Shown in pieces: positions 46,215 through 64,000 of a DNA stretch of 64,000 nucleotides (its first letter is position 1; every line of letters begins with the position of its first letter). The notes under the pieces are model-generated. The model was not told the DNA's origin and made no database searches. It saw nothing but the letters and a program-made list of their open reading frames with translations. Origin of the DNA: Albula goreensis (Eukaryota; Chordata; Actinopteri; Albuliformes; Albulidae); contig CM040753.1 of the NCBI GenBank assembly GCA_022829145.1, forward strand, positions 1,545,001-1,609,000, given 5' to 3'. The translations under genes and the position numbers were made by a program.

Positions 46215-47527
46215 TAAGCCCATTTACCTACAGTCTACAGAGCATCCAGCACTGCATCAAGCCCATTTACCTACAGTCTACAGAGTATCCAGCACTGCAT
46301 CAAGCCCATTTATCTACAGTCTACAGAGTATCCAGCACTGCATCAAGCCCATTTACCTACAGTCTATTTACCAGAGTATCCAGCACTGCATCAAGCCCAT
46401 TTACCTACAGTCTACAGAGTATCCAGCACTGCATCAAGCCCATTTACCTACAGTCTACTACAGACTGTATCCAGCACAGAGTATCCATCAAGCCCATTTA
46501 CCTACAGTCTACAGAGTATCCAGCACTGCATCAAGCCCATTTACCTACAGTCTACAGAGTATCCAGCACTGCATCAAGCCCATTTACCTACAGTCTACAG
46601 AGTATCCAGCACTGCATCAAGCCCATTTACCTACAGTCTACAGAGTATCCAGCACTGCATCAAGCCCATTTACCTACAGTCTACAGAGTATCCAGCACTG
46701 CATCAAGCCCATTTACCAACAGTCTACAGAGTATCCAGCACTGCATCAAGCCCATTTACCTACAGTCTGCAGAGTATCCAGCACTGCATCAAGCCCATTT
46801 ACCTACAGGCTACAGAGTATCCAGCACTGCATCAAGCCCATTTACCTACAGTCTACAGAGTATCCAGCACTGCATCAAGCCCATTTAGCTACAGTCTACA
46901 GAGTATCCAGCACTGCATCAAGCCCATTTACCTACAGTCTACAGAGTATCCAGCACTGCATCAAGCCCATTTACCTACAGTCTACAGAGTATCCAGCACT
47001 GCATCAAGCCCATTTAGCTACAGTCTACAGAGCATCCAGCACTGCATCAAGCCCATTTACCTACAGTCTACAGAGTATCCAGCACTGCATCAAGCCCATT
47101 TACCTACAGTCTACAGAGTATCCAGCACTGCATCAAGCCCATTTACCTACAGTCTACAGAGTATCCAGCACTGCATCAAGCCCATTTACCTACAGTCTAC
47201 AGAGTATCCAGCACTGCATCAAGCCCATTTACCTACAGTCTACAGAGTATCCAGCACTGCATCAAGCCCATTTACCTACAGTCTACAGATTATCCAGCAC
47301 TGCATCAAGCCCATTTACCTACAGTCTACGGAGTATCCAGCACTGCATCAAGCCCATTTACCTACAGTCTGCAGAGTATCCAGCACTGCATCAAGCCCAT
47401 TTACCTACAGGCTACAGAGTATCCAGCACTGCATCAAGCCCATTTACCTACAGTCTACAGAGTATCCAGCACTGCATCAAGCCCATTTACCTACAGTCTA
47501 CAGAGTATCCAGCACTGCGTCAAGCCC
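46215..47527. repeat. 43-bp minisatellite, ~30 copies
   Basis: The unit starts CAGCACTGCATCAAGCCCAT and continues TTACCTACAGTCTACAGAGT ATC. It is very uniform except for scrambled copies at 46365-46500. The open frame across it is a repeat by-product. Confidence 0.97.
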
Positions 47528-48079
47528 GGACTTGAGCACGTTCACATAACAATGGATATAGCCGGTGAATGGTGGGAGATGAAGAAATGGTTTTGTATGT
47601 TCGAGGCATGTCGTAGGCCACTTTAATGATGAACAACTGCACAAGCTTTTAAAATTCATAGAAATCACTCTGTCATACCACAGCGTGCCCATGTTATCAC
47701 GTGTATACAGAAGTGCGTTAGTCTGCATAGCGCGTGCCCTGACAGACAGATGTGGAGACGGGTCTGAGCTGAAATTTTTTGGTCGAAATCTTCAGTCTGT
47801 AGCATTATCAGAAAAAAAAAATGCAATCCTAAAATCCATAACAGAGACAATCTGCAGAAGGACTCAGAAGCGTTTAGCTGGTCAAAGGTCAGGCTGATTG
47901 AAAAGGGCATGCAATTCACAGCAACATTCTTCTGTAAGCCTTTTAACTCCCCCATAATTTGATATTTGGTCTGGCAGGAGCTGCCTAGAAACAAGCAAAT
48001 GCATATATGTGTTTATTTACTGTGTGCACCTTCTTTCCATAATACCTTGTTGCTTGTGGAGACAGAACAGCCACCCCCC
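47528..48079. other. Intergenic, single-copy
   Basis: Nothing recognised; a C-run lies at 48073-48088. Confidence 0.45.
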
Positions 48080-48560
48080 CCCCCCCCACTGCCAAAATAA
48101 AAAAAAAGCAAATGTATGTGAAACTCTACCAAAGACCCCTCCCCGGGACTCTGTCATCTAATGCTGGGGCGAAATTAAAATCAGCCATTTTTTCCACAGG
48201 CCAGATCAATTTCCGGAGACTGAGTTGAGATATTTTCCGGCATTAGGGCTTTCTTGTAGCGCGCGGCGCCTAAACCGCCAGCCAGCGGGGGATCCCCGAC
48301 ACCAGCCTCACGCTTCGCTGGAGAACAGTCACTTCTGCCGCTTCTACTTTATTTGCGCCTCACTATGAGAATTGCCATCATTACCCCCCCCCCCACCCCC
48401 TTAAAAAAAGGAGGACAGAAAAAATAGATGGGGGAAAGAATGAGAAAAGGAAATTGATTCACTCTAATATTGCAGGAACATTATCCCTTTTCATTTTCTG
48501 TTTGCCAGAAATAAATTGCATAAATACAGCACAGATTTTTATTTTTTATTTTTTTTGGTC
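48080..48560. promoter_or_regulatory. Candidate conserved non-coding element between arx and hgd
   Basis: Complex sequence: GGGGCGAAATTAAAATCAGC, GGCCAGATCAATTTCCGGAG, TTGTAGCGCGCGGCGCCTAA. It contains a C-run and T-runs but is otherwise motif-dense. Inference. Confidence 0.3.
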
Positions 48561-49029
48561 AGTGGGCCCATTCCAAGTTATTCACTTGCAAGTTACTCAA
48601 TTCCTTTACCAATAATATATTTTGGTTTAAGCATACAGTAAATGAATGGAAAAATCCATTTACATTTGCTTTGGTATGGTGAATTTGTGCTGTGATATAA
48701 ATGCTCCATATTTAGCAGGCTCAGATCTTAGGGGACTATTCCATGCCCTTCCAGCCTGTCTGTAACGTTGGTCTAGCAAATTTCAGGGAGCCTGTACATT
48801 TTCATTGCATTTCATGTGTTTTCATTTTATTTCATTTTTCAGTCACTGCCCAATCTTAATCATAAATAGCTAAACGTTCACAGTTTATAGAGGAAGAAGG
48901 TAACAGTTACCAGAACCTGCCTCTGTACTGGCAATGGTGTTTCTGAGGACTGTAGGGTACCTCTGACTGATGTTCTTTGCTATTATTACACTAAAGCGAG
49001 TCAGTGCTCTGGGGTCCTTTCATGCTTGT
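48561..49029. other. Intergenic, single-copy
   Basis: AT-rich; nothing recognised. Confidence 0.45.
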
Positions 49030-49250
49030 GGCTTCAGGCACTGCCTACCTTGGGGAGAATGAGTGGAACAGACCAGGGATGGGAAGACAGGCCCAAGAGA
49101 ATGGGTGTAGAGAGAGAAGAGAAGTGGGCCGAGGGCTGAGCCGTGGGGAACTCCTATAGCAGAAAGCAGTGAGGAGAGACTGGCAGGTCATGAGATCGGA
49201 TGCAGCCCTGGATTTCCTCCACCTCCTCTCGGTTGCCCGAAGCCAGGCCC
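49030..49250 (-). mobile_element. Fossil of a non-LTR retrotransposon (LINE) reverse transcriptase
   Basis: On the - strand, 49154 downward reads GVPHGSALGPLLFSLYTHSL, matching the conserved RT block GVPQGSxLGPLLFxxY of L2/Rex/CR1-type LINEs. Just upstream (49245-49160) is ERRWRKSRAASDL..CQSLL, like the linker before the RT domain (ERKWRKS..DL..YQSLL). The usual 150 or more residues between these blocks are missing, and YADD is not seen. It is therefore an internally deleted, inactive copy. Confidence 0.65.
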
Positions 49251-50155
49251 TGTTGGTATAGAGACCGTCCGTTATCCATGGGCTAAGGTAGTGTAAGAGT
49301 CAAAAGAATGGTGAATGCAGGGCTCTGGATGCAAAGAAGGAGGGCGACAGTGAGCAGAGATCACAGCACACTGACCCAGAGGAGGTGGAGGGAGTGGAGG
49401 GGTGAGGGGAGAAAGAGGGAGGGGAAAAGAAATGAAATGGTCGTTGGACTCATGCAGAAGTGTCACTGTGCCTGGACTGGAAATTCCATACTGCACTTCT
49501 GAGATAAATAGACCATTGTAGGCTTGCTATTCTACCAGCATGTACTTTTTCAGCAATGAACTTTAATCACTGCATTTTAAAATAAAATATAATTATAAAA
49601 TAATACTATAATCACAGGCACAATCGTTGTAATCAAAACAGGACTGTAACCTGTAATCAAGGGGAATTTACCCCGCATTGTGGTAAATATTTGAAATAAT
49701 ATGCAGCAAGCACTCTAATATTTCGCATTATTTATCATACCTCGTTAGATTGTTGGATCAAAATCCAGTATACTGTTCTTAATGAATGGGAGAACAGTAC
49801 TTTACACAGTTAGTCATTTCATATGAGGAAAAAAGTAATGTTAAGGTTACCAAAATGTGCTATTTTAGTTAAATGTGGGGAAATGGGTGGTAAGTACATT
49901 GTCATTCAGCGCAACCTGTTTTCCATCAGCAATCTTTTCCATTCTGATCAGTTAACTCGTGCAATTATCACAATTCTCTCAATGTTATTTTATATGGGAG
50001 CAGTACATAGATATAAAGATAAGTAAATGAATAAATAAGTAAATGCAGTGAATGGTTGGATTTCCATTAGCATGCATTTGTACGGCTGAAGAATGCAGTT
50101 TCCAGCGTCTTTTTTTTTTTCAAAAAAAAAAAAAAAAAGGTCCGAGAAATGTGAT
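49251..50155. other. Intergenic upstream of hgd
   Basis: GA-rich patch 49380-49440, then AT-rich sequence; 50110-50138 is T11-C-A17. No gene seen. Confidence 0.45.
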
Positions 50156-50657
50156 TATATAAAAGACCAAGTTCTAATATTATTTGTAATGCAAAACATG
50201 ACGCACGATACTATTATACGCTTCTTTGCATGTCCAAACTTGGCTTAATTTGCTGGAAATTGATCATTGATCTCAAGGCCAAACTAATTGACTAAAATCT
50301 TGCTCACTGTTACAAGCTAATGCTAGGATTTTGACGTTAGGACTTAAAACAACCAAGGACTGAAATCCCAGCTACGGTTAGGTAATGGATTCTTGAGCTT
50401 GTCAATCTTTTTGTCTTTCCCCCCAGATGGGAGCTGTGACGTCGTCGACGGTGCTGGCTTCAATTAAACGCATGTGGAGAAATAGCTTGAATTCAACAAA
50501 CCACTCGAAATTCACTCACTCTTTCACAGCGCGCAAGGGGAGCGAGTTGTACTTGAGGCTGAGAGCACACATTCACCCGCTGACCTACGGTTGTTGAGTT
50601 TTACCCAGCGTGTTGAATCACTTTTCGTGGAGTTGCAAACTTAAGACGTTGGCTACA
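50156..50657 (+). promoter_or_regulatory. hgd: hgd promoter / 5' UTR region with TATA-like box
   Basis: TATATAAAAG at 50156-50165 is a good TATA match, 493 bp before the start codon. A second possible regulatory patch is TGTGACGTCGTCGACGG (CRE-like TGACGTC) near 50436-50452. A polypyrimidine-CCCCCCAG acceptor-like site at 50417-50427 leaves open a 5' UTR intron. The true start site is unknown. Confidence 0.35.
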
Positions 50658-61745
<11,088 letters not shown>

Positions 61746-61796
61746 GCCTGCACCGAGCCAGGTACGAATACACACACACGCCCAGAGCCAGGTACA

Positions 61797-61843
<47 letters not shown>

Positions 61844-62460
61844 ACACATCTATGCATCTATACATGCATAGAGCCAGGTACAGATACACATTCGCACACA
61901 CACACGCACACACAGTCACTCACACAGAGCCAGGTACAGACTCTCTCTCTCTCTCTCTGTCTCTCACACACACACACACACACACACACACAGCAACACA
62001 TGCAATGTCAGGGACAGACACATGGAGACAGGCAAATCCACACACACACATACTTAGCTGCATGTGACAGTCTGTTCCCATCCACGTCACCTGAAACATC
62101 CAGGTGTTTGAGCTCGGTCCTCTCCCGAACTCCTCCCAGTCCATTTGTCTTTATCTGCTTTACTAACCCGTGCCACAAGTATCAAATGAAACTTCTACTT
62201 CTTTCTCCTGGCAGGTTCCAGTACACCTGGTGAAAGCCTTAACTGATGCCAGCCAGGCAGGAGAGGGCCAGCAACCAGCCAAACACCCAACCAATCAGCA
62301 AAGCAGTTTGTTACCTTTACAACCAACCAATCAGTAAACCAGTCACCCAACTTAACCAACAAATCAAAAAAACAGTCTGTTACCTTTACCACAGTGATAG
62401 GAATCTCTACTATTCAGTGTACAGTAGCCATTTAAGCACCCAAAAACACCCATAATCCCC

Positions 62461-62668
62461 ATTCCCCAAAGACACACAATCTCAGCTATATTCCCCAAAG
62501 ACACACAAACTCAGCCATATTCCCCAAAGACACACAAACTCAGCCATATCCCCAAAGACACACAAACTCAGCCATATTCTCCAAAGACACACAAACTCAG
62601 CCATATCCCCAAAGACACACAAACTCAGCTATATTCCCCAGAGACACACAAACTCAGCTATATTCCCC
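62461..62668. repeat. 29-bp minisatellite, ~7 copies
   Basis: The unit starts TTCCCCAAAGACACACAAAC and ends TCAGCCATA. Some copies are 28 bp. Confidence 0.9.
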
Positions 62669-62754
62669 ATTGCAGTACTTTCTTGGCATTTTAGCTGAAG
62701 CTCCTGAGCTTCTGACATAGCCCAGCATATTACTCACAGCTATATATTTACTGA

Positions 62755-62868
62755 GACGTTACATGTGAAGCACCTTTGCTCAGTGGTGTGACTGCACCAG
62801 GAATTAGATGGGACTCGAACACACAACCATGTGGGTGCAAGCCCAGCTCCCCAACCATTACACACATA
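62755..62868 (-). mobile_element. tRNA-derived SINE head, - strand
   Basis: Reverse-complemented it reads GTGTAATGGTTGGGGAGCTG, then GGCTTGCACCCACATGGTTG, then TGTGTTCGAGTCCCATCTAA (good B box). It continues through CACACCACTGAGCAAAGGTG into CTTCACATG. This is the head and start of the body of a fish tRNA-SINE. It is the parent-type sequence of the 19.1-kb minisatellite. Confidence 0.75.
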
Positions 62869-62906
62869 TGCACAGCATACGTACAGTCAGGCAGAATGGG
62901 GAGAGA

Positions 62907-63016
<110 letters not shown>

Positions 63017-63208
63017 CCTGCAATACTGAATGGAATTTATCTGTATTAAATGCTTCTTTATAGTGAATGTGCTCCTTCCCCTGCCTGGTAACCACAAAAT
63101 GGTTGCTCATTGTTACCCACTGTCTACCCATTCTCTTCCAGACATAATTCTGTTTAAGGTTCGACTACAAAACATGAACAACACTTGCCCCTTCTAAACA
63201 TTACCATA

Positions 63209-63214
63209 AATAAA
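63209..63214 (+). terminator. hgd: Candidate polyadenylation signal of hgd
   Basis: AATAAA in CATAAATAAAGCATAAAG, followed by GTTTCACAGTGTCAGCCTCTGG. It is 1.46 kb after the stop. Confidence 0.45.
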
Positions 63215-63235
63215 GCATAAAGTTTCACAGTGTCA

Positions 63236-64000
63236 GCCTCTGGTCTCGCTGTATCGAAAGCAAACATATTTACACACACACACACACACAAACACACTCA
63301 CGCACGTATACACACTCACAGACACACACACCTATACACAAACATCCACACACACACTCACACACACGCATGTACATTACACATAACTGTTTGAAACTGC
63401 AGACATTGTTGACGTTCTTTAATGAGAATCCTTTTGCTGTGTTTTCAGTAACCTCTGCAATATGTTTGCTCTTATTTAGAGTTTTAACATGTTAACCAGA
63501 AGCTACTGGTAGCACTGCGAAGAGCACGTCACTCTCCACACAGCTGCTTTTTTATCAGTTGATAAAATTTGTAAACTCAGAGAAAATACAGACAAGGCAC
63601 TTTCAGCTGTGAAACGTACACTCCTAAAGTCCTCAACTAACAACCTAAACCGCTTTAAGAAAACCTTGAAGCTTGTTTCACAAGTGGATAAAGTCATTTT
63701 TTCTACCTCTTTTGTAGTGAACGGAATCTTTCAGGTATATACACTCCTGTGTACGCTTTATAGAAATCGGCTTTGTAAAAGTTTAAAGTGATGTAATGTA
63801 GTGTGGTAGCCTGTGAAGTAGCCCTTTGAAGAGAAATACTAGACAGTGTATGTTTCTCCAAGCAGCCAGAGAAACACTTTAATACAGATCACTATGGTTT
63901 ACATGACACTTATGGCCACTGACAAAGCGGAGGGCACTATAATACACTCCTATCTCATGTTTTTAACGTGGCAGCAGCTGTTTGCATGTGTTGCTTACAT
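63236..64000. other. Distal flank, nothing assigned
   Basis: A CA-rich stretch lies at 63271-63368, then single-copy AT-rich sequence to the window end. No exon of a further gene recognised. Confidence 0.45.

Noticed and set aside
46184-46888. 234-codon open frame
   Set aside because: It is the translation of the 43-bp minisatellite; there is no start context, splice support or family match.
62204-62235. Additional hgd coding exon after TTTCTCCTGGCAG
   Set aside because: The stop at 61743-61745 gives a C-terminus of normal length; the site could at most splice the 3' UTR.
62755-62868. Functional tRNA gene
   Set aside because: Has A- and B-box-like parts, but the cloverleaf does not close and the sequence continues into a SINE body.

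Overview
This is vertebrate nuclear DNA, almost certainly from a ray-finned (teleost-type) fish. Coding exons are short and separated by GT-AG introns. There are long CA/TG, TC and ATCT microsatellites, many minisatellites and fish-style tRNA-derived SINE pieces. Three genes can be read with confidence; no prokaryotic, plasmid or viral coding region was seen.

Layout. (1) 1-18040: the 3' end of pola1 (DNA polymerase alpha catalytic subunit, + strand). Its last two coding exons are at 1556-1652 and 16326-16462, and the polyadenylation signal is at 18013-18018. The 14.7-kb last intron holds three minisatellites (35-, 41- and 43-bp units) and several AT-rich, complex islands that look like conserved non-coding elements. 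(2) 18041-24735: intergenic DNA with a 47-bp minisatellite derived from a SINE head, and a block of probable regulatory elements around 20.4-22.6 kb. (3) 25598-35142: arx, a complete five-exon paired-class homeobox gene on the - strand, convergent with pola1 as in human. (4) 35143-50400: a 15-kb gene-free interval with the arx promoter side, further candidate enhancers, an ATCT microsatellite, a 43-bp minisatellite, a perfect hairpin and a LINE fossil. (5) 50658-61745: hgd (homogentisate 1,2-dioxygenase, + strand), complete in 14 exons. (6) 61746-64000: the hgd 3' UTR with a 29-bp minisatellite, a SINE and a 106-bp CA run, then unassigned sequence.

The genes do not form a pathway. pola1 acts in replication priming, arx is a forebrain and endocrine transcription factor, and hgd degrades tyrosine. 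What links pola1 and arx is regulation: in mammals the 3' introns of POLA1 carry ultraconserved arx enhancers, and the same gene order is kept here. hgd lies head-to-head with arx, although the two are on different chromosomes in human.

Two coding exons carry frame breaks at C homopolymers (arx exon 4 near 29077-29094; hgd exon 13 at 61411-61415, in the codon for an iron-ligand histidine). Everything downstream stays conserved in the shifted frame, so consensus errors in the assembly are the likeliest cause. I found no wholly new biological system. The most original items are the SINE-head minisatellite, a probable MITE family with two copies inside arx introns, and the regulatory-looking block inside an hgd intron.
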